64,000 nucleotides of DNA from Parus major (GCF_001522545.3 NC_031781.1:8313487-8377486), one strand, 5' to 3'; shown: positions 51,144-63,268, counted from the stretch's first letter. Made by a program: numbers and translations. The notes: generated by a model not told the origin, from the sequence alone.

Positions 51144-51209
51144 AGGGGGGAGGGCAGGAAGGGGGGACAAGCTGGTATACCAAGGGTGGGTGGGAGCTAA
51201 GTATATAAG
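51144..51209 (+). promoter_or_regulatory. SLMAP: G-rich block plus TATA box, candidate internal promoter
   Basis: Runs of G (gaggggggagggcaggaagg, then gggtgggtggga) are followed at 51202-51209 by tatataag. A transcript starting about 30 bp downstream would reach a donor-like gtaaag at 51314. It could then splice to the exon at 53300, giving a message that might start translation at the Met at 53651. Short FHA-less SLMAP isoforms exist in heart. No transcript evidence is available, and the block could instead belong to an unrecognised repeat. Confidence 0.3.
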
Positions 51210-53039
51210 GGGGTGCTGAGGGAGAGAGAATTAATTCAGTGGTTGGAACTTGCACTGTTCCTCCCATTTTGCACAGAGCAGGAAAGCAGTATTTCCATGG
51301 ATGCCCAGATATGGTAAAGTTAGTTGGATATGGATCTTGCTCATCTTAGTGCTTCTGGATCGGCCACTAACAAAAATGATATGGGTGAGGCTTTTAGGTT
51401 ATACTTTGCATAGTAGTTAAAAAAAAATAATGTATTACTTGGTTTAGTAAATACTACAGTTTTAGTGACCATTCTGTGAGCTTGGTTATATATGATAATG
51501 TAAAATGTTTTGATTTGTAACACCTTTAGATATTAGTTAAAATCCTTGTTCCTAAATATAAAAAAGAACATGTTTTAGCAGAGAACCAACCACCCCCAAA
51601 GATTAAATTTTTAACTACAACAATCATTATGAATTTTGAAGTCTGGTAAAGTGGAAGTTATGTTTGGAGTACCTGCCAGGTCTGATCCTCTAGTGTGCTT
51701 TAACTGTACAGGTGCTTTTCCCCTTGCTCTTCTCCAGTGATTTTGGTTGCATTAGGATGGGAAGAGTCTTGCTCTTCATCAGCTGCTTTCTTTGTACTTG
51801 CTGCCTTCTGTTTCATGTACAGGTAGATGTTTATCTGGCACAGAGTTGTAGCAAACTTTTCATGTTAGATTAAGAAAACTTCAGGGGAGTTTTTTCTGTT
51901 AACCTGTCCATGTTCTGTCATGTTGATTTCCTCATGTAGCCACATAGGTTGTCTCCAGTTTCTGCTTATTTTGTTTAGGGGGAAGCTAGTTCTGTGTATT
52001 CTCTTGTTATTTGAAAAGATGTTGTATTATTGCCTTGTTTTTTACTTCTCTTCGTACATTAACCCTGTTGTGTAACACAATTTATTTATTGATGTGCTTC
52101 TTTTTTCCTGGGTCCTGGTTCTTCATTGTTGCATGCATGTTACCTATATGTGGTGAAATTATTTGTGTTCACTGTGCTTTTCTCCATGGATGGTAGAAGT
52201 CTGTGTGCTGGGAATGCTGTATTGACCTCTTTTCATATAATATCTCTGCCTGGAACTTGAGACTTCAGAGGAAACCTCTGTTAGCCTGCAGGTGGGCAGC
52301 AGTGCTGTCAAAGCAAGTCTCTGAATAGGCAGCCAAGATAGATTTCATTTTGCATAACCTTGCCTGCATGTTGGTGACAGGTCGTTGCTGACAGACCTGC
52401 TGGGTTAGCCCCCACCAGAGATGGTGTGTCCTTTTTTAATGGACCCATCAGAACTAAACCGTAATTGTTATTTAAGAAAATTTTTTTGCAAATGTATTTC
52501 AGTCACATATAATACTTAGACTTAGAGTCAGGGGTGATTCTGTATTCTTTGTGGGACAAAGATACGCTGGTGTAATTAAATCCCCTTATCTTTTCAAAAT
52601 ATGTGGTCTCCACTAAAAATCTAGAACTGGGGAAAAAAACCCAAACAACAAAAAATCCAGCAAAAAAAACCCCAACAAACCAACTGTGTGGCTTCACTAA
52701 GCTGCATGTAATAAAGTGCTGAATTATGTATGAACAGCTATTTCATGAAGGTAATTTTTTGGTGGAAATCCTAACACTGCTTCTCTTAATACAATTTAAA
52801 CTGAAAATTATTTCTAGAAACTAGTGTATTTATATTGCTGTGCTTCTTTACTGGTTCACACCACACTTCTTTTGAACAGTACAGTATGTACGTGTTATTA
52901 TTTTATTTGTCCAAAATACTGAAGCACGGTTTTATTCTTAACAGCAGTTTCTTTCTGACTTGCTACAGTATCTGCATTGTTCTAGTTTTCTTTTCTTATT
53001 TGTTTGCTGATTGAATCAGCTTTTCCATAGTTCCAGCTG

Positions 53040-53185
53040 GCAAGAACACAGCATTAACCCAAATTCAAGCTGTGCACGAGGCAATTGCATCCTTTATTAG
53101 AGGCTAGGCTGGGTTAATGACTCCAGGGATGCGGAATCCATTTTAGCCCAGACTTGCAGAGAAATAAGCACCCAGCAGGTTTTTA
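53040..53185 (-). mobile_element. Possible LTR fragment
   Basis: The stretch with gaggcaattgcatcctttat and gggttaatgactccaggga has an AATAAA signal on the minus strand and a composition unlike the flanks, similar to avian retroviral LTR ends. No clear boundaries are visible. This is a weak assignment. Confidence 0.3.
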
Positions 53186-53299
53186 ACTGTTTCTTGCACC
53201 AAGTTGTTTACTCCTGACATTTAGAAGTAATTTGGTGTATAGGAGAAATTATGAACAAAGCATTTATTGATTGTAGTTGCTTTTCCTTGTCTCTTGCAG

Positions 53300-53383
53300 A
53301 AAACCAAGCACGAGTCAAAGAATCAAACGATTTGTCCGACACCCTTAGCCCAAGCAAAGAAAAAAGCAGCGACGACACTACAG
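53300..53383 (+). CDS. SLMAP: SLMAP exon, Ser/Asp-rich linker
   Basis: An 84-nt, phase 1-1 exon with acceptor cttgtctcttgcag and donor gtatga. It encodes ENQARVKESNDLSDTLSPSK then EKSSDDTT. The segment is polar, with SP and SDD motifs that look like proline-directed and acidic kinase sites, and it is unlikely to be coiled coil. The open frame reads through the donor for 34 codons, but the acceptor and donor agree with the known SLMAP exon end, so I do not annotate the extension. Confidence 0.95.
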
Positions 53384-53642
53384 GTATGAGTTTAACTGAG
53401 ATTTCTGTAAGCTCTAATCAGTTTGAATTAAATTTAGGTAATTATGAGTATTTTATTGAAAGAATGGAGTATATTATGAAGAGTTAGAGACAAGCTTTGG
53501 GCAATGTTGTCTGTTTTGTGGCTTCATAATTTGACTCTTGTAAATTGAGAAGGACATAAAATCTTCTCTCCATAAAAAAAATGTGTATGAGAACTGTCTG
53601 CAGTCTGCCTTCTCTCTGAAAGGTGTGGTTGGTTTTTTTTAG
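53384..53642 (+). other. SLMAP: Short SLMAP intron, 259 nt
   Basis: Donor gtatga, acceptor ggttttttttag. The open frame of the previous exon runs 34 codons into this intron before a stop. Confidence 0.88.
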
Positions 53643-53702
53643 ATGCTCAAATGGATGACCAAGATCTAAATGAACCTATTGTCAAAGTAGCTCTTCTAAA
53701 AG
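53643..53702 (+). CDS. SLMAP: SLMAP exon with possible internal start Met
   Basis: A 60-nt, phase 1-1 exon behind a ggttttttttag acceptor, with donor gtaaac. It reads DAQMDDQDLNEPIVKVALLK. The Met at 53651-53653 is in frame. Short cardiac SLMAP isoforms of about 35-45 kDa lack the FHA domain and the early rod, and a start near here would give a product of about that size; this is inference. The upstream intron is only 259 nt. Confidence 0.95.
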
Positions 53703-54692
53703 GTAAACAAATTTACTTTTGCAGCTTTAGATGCATAATCTAGATGGATAATCTTTTTATCTACTGGGTTTTTATCAAATGTGCTTTAAAATAGAATGCT
53801 GTAATTTAAAGATGTTAATCATGTAATATGCAAGAGTTAAATTTAAATATCAGTAATTACTACTTTGGGTACTATAAAAGCACACTTTGGAGTGTTGCTA
53901 TAGAAATAATGTGTATAAAGGTAATCTCTGTACTCACCAATGCTGTTCTAGGAATTTACATGTTAAAACTTTGCCTTAAGAAGTAGAGTCAGCACACATT
54001 TAAGACTACAGCTGTGGAGAGGAGGGATTCGTCCATCACTGACATTTTTCAAGCACTGTCAAATTTTCAAAAATTCAGAAGCTTTCATCACTGTCAGTAA
54101 TTCTTCTGTTAGCTTGCAGCTGATTAGTTAATCAAAACAAGATTTTAGATTTTCCTTTTAACACAATCAAGATTGGAAATCTGTGTTGTAACTGGAGTGA
54201 TTGCTTAGGCTTAGCTCTGAGCTTCATTGCTATAAAAGTAAATTTTTTTTTTTTTTTTGCATTGAAGGCATATACTTAATTAACAAGCTGGTATTTACAA
54301 ATTCATCAGCTGAAGAATTTTGTGCCATATTAATTAGTTATTACATTTAGCCTACTGAAAATCATTTTATGCTTCTTTAACAATTAGACACTTGATAAGA
54401 TCTGTACAATTATGCTCCTATTGGGATCACAAGAATGTCACAGTTCTTTGTGATTCAGAAAGAAAGGAAACCATAACGGAATGTAGGAGACCTGTAAAAG
54501 AGCTTTTCTCTGCAATTGTTTACACTCCCTAATTTTACAACAGAAAGGTTTCCAAAAATTGCACAAATTACTTTTGCTGTTTGGCAGTGTATAAAATTAA
54601 GTTTGATATTTCCCAGTGGACATCAGTTCAGGAAAGGAGTTTAGAAAGGAGTATTTGAGATACCAGGCATCCGATTCCCTTTGGGGTGTGCT

Positions 54693-54730
54693 CTAATAAC
54701 AAGTATGTCTGCAGCTAATAACAAGTATGT
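54693..54730. repeat. 16-bp direct repeat, 22-bp period
   Basis: The word ctaataacaagtatgt occurs twice, at 54693-54708 and 54715-54730, separated by ctgcag. Confidence 0.85.
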
Positions 54731-57700
54731 TCATACTTTCTGTGCTAGAAGGTAGAATTTGATTGTTGTTTGTAGTGGTTAGAATAGTCTTATTTTTGGT
54801 TATAAAACTGAGCTTGGCAGCAACTTTTCTCTTCCTCTTGAGGCTATTTATGGGCATTCCTATTTTGCTTTCATGAAATCCTTAAAAAATATCTGTGCAA
54901 TGAATCATTTGCCCTTTTAATTTTTATGAAGAGCCTATAAACCCACGGTTTTGTTTGAGTTTTTTTTCAGAGAGCTACTTCATGTGCCTGACTTTGCCCT
55001 AAAAAGGATCTTATTTGCCTCAGAAAGGTTTTCAAGTGGACTTGTTACGCAGCCATATAATTAAGGAAGAGTGAGAACATTTTTGATCTGGCGGCTGTTT
55101 GGAATGCAGAAACAGCCACTGGAAAAGGCAGCAGTCTTGTTGAAATTTACAAAACAAATTAATGGAACAAGAAAATTAGGAGACTTCTGATTGCTGTAGT
55201 TTCCTCCAAGCATTTTCCATCAAAATTTTTGAATGCATTCAGGATTTGTTTCAAGTTTCTACAAGTCAGAATCTGGCAAGGAGGGCAAGAGGGGAAGCTG
55301 TGGAAGATTAGTTGGTTTTGTTTTTTCCCCTACAAAGTGAATGTTTCTATTAACCATTCATAACAGTTCCCTGGACACTTCTGTTTAAACAGGCTGTTTG
55401 TGACTACTTATTGCAAAGTTAAGGACAGGTAAACGTTAAACAGCTGGAAAGAAGGAATAAATGTCATTGGAAGGTTGGTCATCTTGTTCTTACCAATGTC
55501 CCTGTGTTTTCATAGTAATTACAAGACTGATCCATGGAGTCTTAGTAGGAAATATTTTCAGCTGAGGGTTTGCTGAACAGTGGTAATCTACATAAGGAAT
55601 TTTGAAAATCAGCAGCAGTCTGTTAGCTCAGAAAGTTTGGGAACTGTTGTTTTATGGCAGAATAACCGGATACTTTATTTAAAATATATGATACAGTTTC
55701 CTTCATGTGGATCTGATGAAGCTAAAAAAAAATCTCATGACAAATGAATTGTTGTTCATCGGAGTACCCTAAAAATTGTCTTCTGAATAACTTGAGAAAT
55801 CCTGCAAAATTCTGAAAGTGAACTTTCAGAAGTGAGGCTTGAAGAAGTACCAGATTGCTCATAAAGTTACTTCCACAGGCCAGGCACATAGAGATAAGGG
55901 ATCAGTTAAGACCCTGGCCTAGATGTGCTTCTGTATTATCTCTGTTATACTTTTTTTTTTAAATTAAAATTGTTAAAAAATAAAGTTTTTTAAACAATTT
56001 TAAAATTACCTTTAGAGTCACTGTTAAGGGAGGCTTCACTGTACTTTTGTGGGAAACAAATTAAAATGTGGCAAACAAACTGATGACAGATGAAAGTTTT
56101 CCATGAGGTAGAAAAAAATGCAGTATTTGACCTTTTTTATTTAATCCTTTCTGGCACCTTTTTATAATTAGTGGTAGCTGCTTAGCCTTCTCTAGGACAG
56201 TTAGTCATGGTGTGAATTTGCTTCTTAAGGGAGCTGATTCTAAGCATGATGATATTTAGTAGTTTTATTATTTTAAATAGGGCAGTTCTACTCACTGAAG
56301 AAATACTTTTCAAAACTAGAATTAGCATAAAAATTATTTGTTTTGAACTAAAAGACATTTAATTTTTAGTTTGGGTAAGACTAAAAAGTTAATATTATCT
56401 TGTGCTTATATTTTTTGGTTTTTGATTTAAAAGCATTTTAGGCACAAGGAAATTCCCCTTTTGTGTTGACATAGGAAAGAGTTTACCTTGATTGTGCCTT
56501 TGCTAAACAGATGATGTTGTCCCTTAAAATTGAGCCTCTCATCTCTTTTGAAGCAGTACTGTCTTTTATGATGTGTGTTTTCATTGACCAGAAACCACTG
56601 CCACCATAAAGTTCATTTAGGGTGTCTATTGTTGGATTTGGGACACTGCTTCTTTATCAGGCGCGATTTGAGCATAATTTGTCAACTTCCTCATCCATTT
56701 CTTCTGAAAAGTCTCATTAAGGAGGATTGAAAGTCTAATTGCCCTAAATCTTTATCCATGAGAAACTAAGAACAAAACACATTCAGTAAAGAGAAACTTG
56801 GATTTAGAACTAATAAACTATAAAACAAAGTATTTGGATGAAATATGTAGTCCTCTCTGTTCTTTCTGCTCTCATAATTTTGTTCTGGTCTAAAAGCACA
56901 TGTGTGTGCTCAAAAAGTTCATTACTGTGCAATGAGGAAAAACAGCCCCTTACAGAGATGCAGCATTAAGGCTTTAGCATGATTTGGTAAACAATTTCCT
57001 TACTTAAGAGAGCAAGGAAGAAATCTATATTTACTTTACTGAAAACATGTACAGCTAAATATGAATGTCGAAAGTAGAATGATGAGCTGAGTTATAGTTT
57101 TCTTTTTAATTTTTCCTTATTAATGACAGGTCCAGACAAACCAAAGCAATACTTTTTCTAAACTTTTATCTTAAATCCATACAGTCTATAGTTGCAGACA
57201 TTTGTTGACCAGGTAACTGTGTAACTCTTTTCTATCCACCCTCTCCCATGATACTCAGCTGGAATTCTTTTACCAATTTCCTTCCTTTACCTTTCTCACC
57301 AAACAAGCTTTATATCAAGTTTTAGCCCTCTGCCTACAGAGTTTATTAGTGCTGTTTGTGCCGATTGCAAGGTCAGTTTGTGCACAGACACTGCTTAAGG
57401 AAAATGTAGTAAATGAGATTTTGCTGGATGCTGTTCCTGGCTTTGCAGGTGCCTTCAGGCTGCAGTGTTCCCACATCTAATTTTTAGATGTGTGCCCATT
57501 AGAGGACACTGCTCTTAGTAACAAATATATAGTTTTCCTCTTTTTAATTCCTGCAAAACTTCAGCTGTGAAACTTTGTTTGTGACTGTGAGTCATCTCTT
57601 GTAAGCCCGAGAGGCATTTAATACGCATTTTAGCTAATACAAAACTTACAGGGAACAGCAAATGTTTTTATTTAGAGTTTAAATAATGCACACAGATTTA

Positions 57701-57880
57701 TGATAATATTAATGATTTACCTAATATTATAACATATGATTAAAAAAACCAAAATCAAGTGCAATATTTACTTTAGTATTCACTAAGGCTGCTGAGTGAA
57801 GTAAGGAGGCTGGAATTTCTTCTTTTTCTTAATTTTGTTTTAGGAAATTTCCCTAAATTTTTTCTTTCCTTTTTGGTCCC

Positions 57881-57929
57881 CAGAGGGAGAGGGGGAGGTT
57901 GAGCCTGATGTGGTGGGTGGGTGGGTGGC
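57881..57929 (+). repeat. G-rich (TGGG)n tract
   Basis: A stretch cagagggagagggggaggtt followed closely by tggtgggtgggtgggtgg. It is a simple repeat and a possible G-quadruplex former in the SLMAP pre-mRNA. Confidence 0.7.
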
Positions 57930-58342
57930 AGTAGTGAAACATGGAGTAGCTGCTCTTGCCTGAGCCTGTGCACTGAGACAGGCTTAGAGCAGCTTCCTTT
58001 AAAGAGAGAAGTTGTAAACACAGTCAAGGGTTGTCTTGATGTTCCTTGTTTTTGTGAATCCAAAAGTCCTTGCCTGTTTATACAGTGTTTTAAAAAACTC
58101 TCTAATTCTTCCTTGTCAATTTTTGTTTCATATTGTGTGTTATGTGTAATAAATGTTTTAAAGTTTGAATATGTTTTACTACTTTAAAAAGTATATTAAT
58201 ATTTTTACTAATATCTGCCTAATCCGGTTTTGAGTTGAACTAACTTTGGAAGATTTGAATAAACAGTTGCCAGTCATCACATGGCAGTGCAAATTAAGCT
58301 CTTTTACAAACTTATAATTCAAAGCAAATGTTCTTTTATCAG

Positions 58343-58465
58343 ATGAATTGCAGGGTGCACAATCAGAGACTGAGGCTAAGCAAGAAATTCAGCAACTGCA
58401 CAAGGAGCTGATTGAAGCCCAAGAGCTAGCTAGAACAAGTAAACAAAAATGCTTTGAACTTCAAG
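58343..58465 (+). CDS. SLMAP: SLMAP exon, C-terminal coiled coil begins
   Basis: A 123-nt, phase 1-1 exon with acceptor tgttcttttatcag and donor gtgaga. It encodes 41 residues, from DELQGAQSETEAKQEIQQLH to ARTSKQKCFELQ. The heptad pattern resumes. It follows a 4.6-kb intron and precedes the 579-nt intron that contains the candidate microexon. Confidence 0.96.
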
Positions 58466-59044
58466 GTGAGACCCAGATCAACTTGGTTCTGTAGGGTATT
58501 TATTAAAATTGTATATATCAGGTAGTTCAAGATAAACAAAAATGTTTTCATGGTATTGAATGCATACTTGAACTTTGTCTATTTCATCCTTATTTCAGTC
58601 AGATAATGGATGTAATTGAATGTCTTCATTGGTAGCTCTTTGTTAGATCATCCTATCAGCTATGTAGCTCTATTGTTTTTGAGAGGAAATAGTATAGTCC
58701 AGTTTAATTGCATATTGTTCAGTGTTCATTAGGGGTTATATTTACAGCTTCTTTTTTTCCTTCCTCCCACACCAGTTTGCATTTAGCACACAAGGAGTTT
58801 TCGGATCAGGCAACAGATTATATCAATTTCAAATTAATTGTAATACTACCACAATAATGGAATGATGTCTTAGTATTAACTTTTATTAAACTACTTACAC
58901 AGTTACTACCTTTGATAACTTCCTGAAGTAATATGTTTGTTTAATCTTTTCATTTTAGGAGAGGTTGTGACTAAAATTAATTACACAGGTGAAATACATG
59001 TTACTAACAAAAACTCTTGGGCACATTTTCACTTCTATTTGTAG
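58466..59044 (+). other. SLMAP: SLMAP intron containing the candidate microexon
   Basis: A 579-nt intron with donor gtgaga and acceptor tatttgtag. Apart from the 30-nt candidate exon at 58959-58988 it holds AT-rich unique sequence. Confidence 0.88.
58959..58988 (+). CDS. SLMAP: Candidate 30-nt SLMAP microexon
   Basis: A pyrimidine-rich tract ending cttttcattttag precedes exactly 30 nt, which are followed by a good donor, cag then gtgaaa. In phase 1-1, like its neighbours, it would read GEVVTKINYT with the next codon beginning g. It has no stop and preserves the frame, inserting ten residues between FELQ and ALLEE. It lies 56 nt upstream of the next exon, so the intron after it would be very short. 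That spacing is typical of regulated microexons, but could also mean it is just a fortuitous match. I cannot confirm its use in any known SLMAP isoform. Confidence 0.45.
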
Positions 59045-59119
59045 CTCTCTTGGAAGAAGAGAGAAAAGCATATCGAGTGCAAGTTGAAGAATCCAACAAG
59101 CAAATAAATGCTCTGCAAG
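59045..59119 (+). CDS. SLMAP: SLMAP exon, coiled coil
   Basis: A 75-nt, phase 1-1 exon with acceptor cttctatttgtag and donor gtagga. It reads ALLEEERKAYRVQVEESNKQ then INALQ. Heptad-rich and strongly charged, it continues the C-terminal rod. A 3.8-kb intron follows. Confidence 0.96.
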
Positions 59120-62100
59120 GTAGGAATTTTTTTTCCCTACTCTTTAGGGAAACTATATAGTTTTGACTGTTTCTGTGGCATCATAGTCACTAATAAAGGA
59201 AAATGTTTAGTTGAGTGCATGTTTTAAATCTGATTTCTTTCACCATGTCTTTGAACGTTGTTGTGGAATGTTTCCTTTCAATTCCTGTGGTTCTCATAGT
59301 TACTTAGAAAATGCAAAAAGTGTAATAATCTGTAACAGATATTTCTTCATCTCCCGTTAGTCTTTCCCAGTTGTGAATGATCCAGGGATTCTCGCTGTGA
59401 CTGCCTTCAGAGCACTCAGAAGCTTTAGGTGTTTTTGTGCTACTCTGTCCCTTCATTTCATTATAGGAGCCTCTTAAAGAAATTTTTCATCCAGATCCAC
59501 ATCCAGCATCAAAGCATGCAGTAAAGTCGCTGCAACAGAGACCCCATCCATGCCTTTTGGAAAGTTGATATAATCAATCATGCTCTTTTCAGCCCAAAAT
59601 GGATACAGAAGGATGTAATCCCATTATTTACATAACTTCTGGGTCACATGTTCTGTATCACGTTAACTTCTCATCCATGCATGTGAGTGAGCTTGTTGAT
59701 CAAGAGTCTGTCAGTCTGTCCAGCCTTAAGGTCAAAAGAGGTTATATTACATGGTAGTTCCCTTAGAGCAAGCATTAGTTTGAAGAGCTACTCAGCCACT
59801 GATTATTGCCAAACTCAGGAGCTTCATCCCTTGGGATCTTTGTCAGAATACCATTTCCTTTGGACCCAAAAGTATCTGGAAGGCAGATGAGCAGACAGGC
59901 AGGTGGACTGACAGTCCTGACTTTCTTAAGAAGTCAAAATAGCCCTAGAAAATTATTTCTTGGCAGTAGTTTGTTGGATAATGTGGTACTTGTCATACAC
60001 TACAAATCTTCTGTAATAGCTCTGTTTTATGTGACTGTCAGCAAAGAATCTTTACATTTTCTGCTGCTGCTTTTGTAAGAAGGAGAAGCTTACAGAATGC
60101 TCATCTTCAGAACAAAAGGAGCAATTTAATTTTGAGTGTTATTTAGCTAATAATGAAAATTCTCCAAGCAGTAAGTGCTGTAACAAAAATTAGGAAATAT
60201 TTGATAGTTATTTCTGTGCAAAAAAAAATATTTTTTCCTCCCCCTAAGAAGAGAGAATGAAAGTAGAAACTTGACAGAGCCAAACTTAATTGCAGGATTT
60301 GTCTTCTCAATTCAGTACTTTTTTTTTTTTTTTCTGGACTATTCTCAAGAGAGGTCTTGCTGATGTTTTCTCCTCTCTCTCTTGTAGTTCAGAATGTTCT
60401 GATGTTCACTGTATGCTTTGCCGCTTCCCAAACTTTTAGGGTGTGACACATCTCACAGTTTGGGAAAAATTGTCAGGATTCTCCCTTGGCAGCCTCTGAA
60501 CTGCAGGGGAGAAGAAAAAACTGGCAGCTTCATGAAGTAACATTTCTAGAAGTGTTTTCAGGGAATCAGTGTTTTAGGCCAGCCAGTGTTGTTGGCTTGG
60601 TTTGTGATAGAGAAGGTGCCAGAGAAACAACTGAGGTCGTGTCTCTACGTGTCAGGTTCATTAGATGAACACATAGGTAGAGCAAGGAAATTCAAGTATC
60701 TTGTTGCTCCTTATTTAAAAAAATGGAAGAAGCAAAGCATTCCATTTAGATGAGGTAATGGCTTACATAAACAAGAGATGTAATGGAAGTTTTCTTTCTA
60801 ATTGTCCTCTCAAATTATATCCAATGCTTCAGAAACCATTCCCATATTGTTAGTAGTAATCTTCCCTGTGAAAGTTTATTTCTACAACTCAACCAGACTT
60901 AGAATCTGTGTGTCTTTGGATTTTCAGTCCAAGACTGCTTGTTTTCAGGCATGAACATCTAAAGGGAGAGTTGTTCATCAACAACATGCACAGAATAAAA
61001 AAACCACATTTCTTTGAAATGCTGCCAACACCAAGAAGCAGGAGTTTACCTTGGCTTGCTGAAGAAAATACTATCAGGAAGATATGATTTGTATTGCTTT
61101 GCTCAGGCACCTGCTGTATTAGCAAGTTGTAATTCTTTGTGTTTTAGGGCATGTTATCTTCTAATGTAAGGATACATGGAAAGGCAATTGTTGATGCATC
61201 ATGGGTTGTCTTACTGTCAGGTTCTCCTCATCCACTGCTTCATTTGCTTTCTGTTAGTATAAGCCTGTAGAAATTATTTTCAGATGAGGTTGTAGTAAGT
61301 ATCATTTTGCTCATATATATTTCAAAATCCATCATGCTTCAATAGTTTTTATTATGGAACAGAGAGACTGTTTAATCTTACATGAATTGTTCATGAAATT
61401 CATTTACTATTGTCTATAATAACTCTTAGGTATTACAATATATAATAACTACCATATTTTTTCCCATTATGTATTTTTCCTTCAACGTGGGGAATTGAGT
61501 AATTAATCGGTTCTTTAGTGTATTTAGTGTACAGGCTGGAGCCTGTTTAGAGGAGGGCACAGAAAAAGTGGCCTTTTCTTCATTGCACATCAACTAAGTT
61601 ACATCAACAAAGTTGCTAGGTTGTACCAGTATATGAATTCTTTCTCTATTGCTGCATATGTGGCTACTGAAAAACATCAAGTATAATTGTCATGGAGGTG
61701 CAAGTTTCTTTTGAGTAGCTCTGATGCTCTACCTGTTTACAACAAGACTCACATTCTTCCTATCATGTTCTATAATGGATTGAGATGACAAAAATAAATA
61801 CAAGTAACCTAGGAAAGTTACTCAGCTTTGGTTATCCTCTCCATGCTTTTTGCTCTCCTTGTTTTGGTTCTTTGGTTCTGAAACATACAACTTGAAATCT
61901 GTAATGACCCTCTACAGTATCTGACATTAGGTTTTCAAGTCCTTGTAAGAAGTCTACCTTTCTTTCTCAAAGTTTTTGCCTTCTTCTTAATTAATTAATT
62001 TAATAAATTCTTTTTTGCATATTGAAATAAGTGATATATATATTTATTTTAAAAAATGAAATAGAACAACAGCAAATCAAACACTTTGCTCCCGTCAGTG

Positions 62101-62947
62101 TTATAACTGCAGTTCTCTTGGTCTTTCAAACTTCCCTTTCCTCTGTACTGCAGGTTTTTTTTTACTGTTTGCACTGGATTCTACTTGTGTATGTCTTTAT
62201 GAAAAACTGTGCTCAGAGCTGTCTTTACTAATGAAAGGATTTTAGATGGGAACAATTTTTAAGGTTTGCTTCATGCAGAAATGTCAAGTAGCTTTGTGTG
62301 TATGTGACTGATGCACATTTACAGTAAGCTGTAAATGCTAAAGGACCTTCTTCTAGCTCAGTATACATGATGCAGCTGTGCCTTTCAATTTAAAGTTCAT
62401 CTTGTGCTTTTAAAAATGCTTTTTGCAAAGAAATAAAGTGTATTTCCTCTACTGCATGTTAAGAACAGAGTAGAAATTATTCTGTGTCTCAAATATTTAT
62501 AGACATCACAAGTTAACTGCTGAACAGGCAAACATTTCCAGTGTAGCTTTGCAAATGTTTGGCTTGTGACAGAAGTTTTCTTGCTTTTCCTCTTGTCCCT
62601 GAAATCCCCAATGTCCTTGTCCTCTAATACTTGTTTTGCTTACAGTGATGTTGGATCTAAATCTTGTTTTCAGATTTTGGAAAGTTGCTTTGGTATCACA
62701 CACAAGGCACAGCCTTGTCTAAGAAAGCTTTGTCCAGGCATAATTTCCATTTCTTCTGACTCTCTCTCTATTACATGGCCCACATACTTACCTCTTTAAG
62801 GGTACAGCATTTCACAGGATAAATATTTTTTTTTTCAATTGCATTAGGCTTCTTTAGTCCTGTTAAGTATCAAGGTGTTGAGAAAGGTTTTTAGGTTTTT
62901 TGTAAATGCAGTTTGAAAAAATATCAACATAAATATCTGCTTTCCAG
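59120..62947 (+). other. SLMAP: SLMAP intron, 3.8 kb
   Basis: AT-rich intron with poly-T tracts (for example 60319-60333). No exon or confident repeat was seen. Confidence 0.82.
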
Positions 62948-63268
62948 CTCAGTTGCGAAGGTTACAAGAAGAAATTGAGAATCTTCGCAAGGAAAAGGAG
63001 AATGAAATTTCAACCACTCGAAATGAGCTAGTCAGTGCTCAAAATGAGATTCTGTCACTTCAAAAAGTAGCAGAAAAAGCAGCATCAGAAAGAGACACAG
63101 ATATTTCTACATTGCAAACGGAGCTGCAGACGGTGCGAACGGAGCTCGAGCGGTGGAGGAAAGATGCCTCGGATTATGAAAAAGAAATTGTCAATCTGCA
63201 AGCCAGTTTTCAGCTCAGGTGCCAGCAGTGTGAGGAGCAGCAGAAGGAAGAGGCCACTCGCCTAAAAG
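62948..63268 (+). CDS. SLMAP: SLMAP 321-nt exon, long coiled coil
   Basis: The largest exon seen, 321 nt and phase 1-1, with acceptor tctgctttccag. It encodes 107 residues, from AQLRRLQEEIENLRKEKENE through TELERWRKDASDYEKEIVNL to FQLRCQQCEEQQKEEATRLK. It is almost uninterrupted heptad repeat, with one CxxC-like RCQQC element near the end. The donor gtactt is a weak match. Read-through would add tens of codons before a stop at 63439-63441, so intron retention would remove the membrane anchor. The next exon lies beyond the window. Confidence 0.95.

Larger units (their letters stand above)
49913..53299 (+). other. SLMAP: SLMAP intron with promoter-like block
   Basis: A 3.4-kb intron. It contains the G-rich/TATA block near 51.15-51.21 kb, A-rich stretches near 52.63 kb and a possible LTR fragment near 53.04 kb. 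The remainder is unremarkable. Confidence 0.8.
53703..58342 (+). other. SLMAP: SLMAP intron, 4.6 kb
   Basis: It contains a 16-bp direct repeat (54693 and 54715) and a G-rich tract at 57881-57929. The part near 55040-55260 has balanced composition and homeodomain-like words and may be conserved regulatory DNA, which I cannot test. No exon was recognised. Confidence 0.8.
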
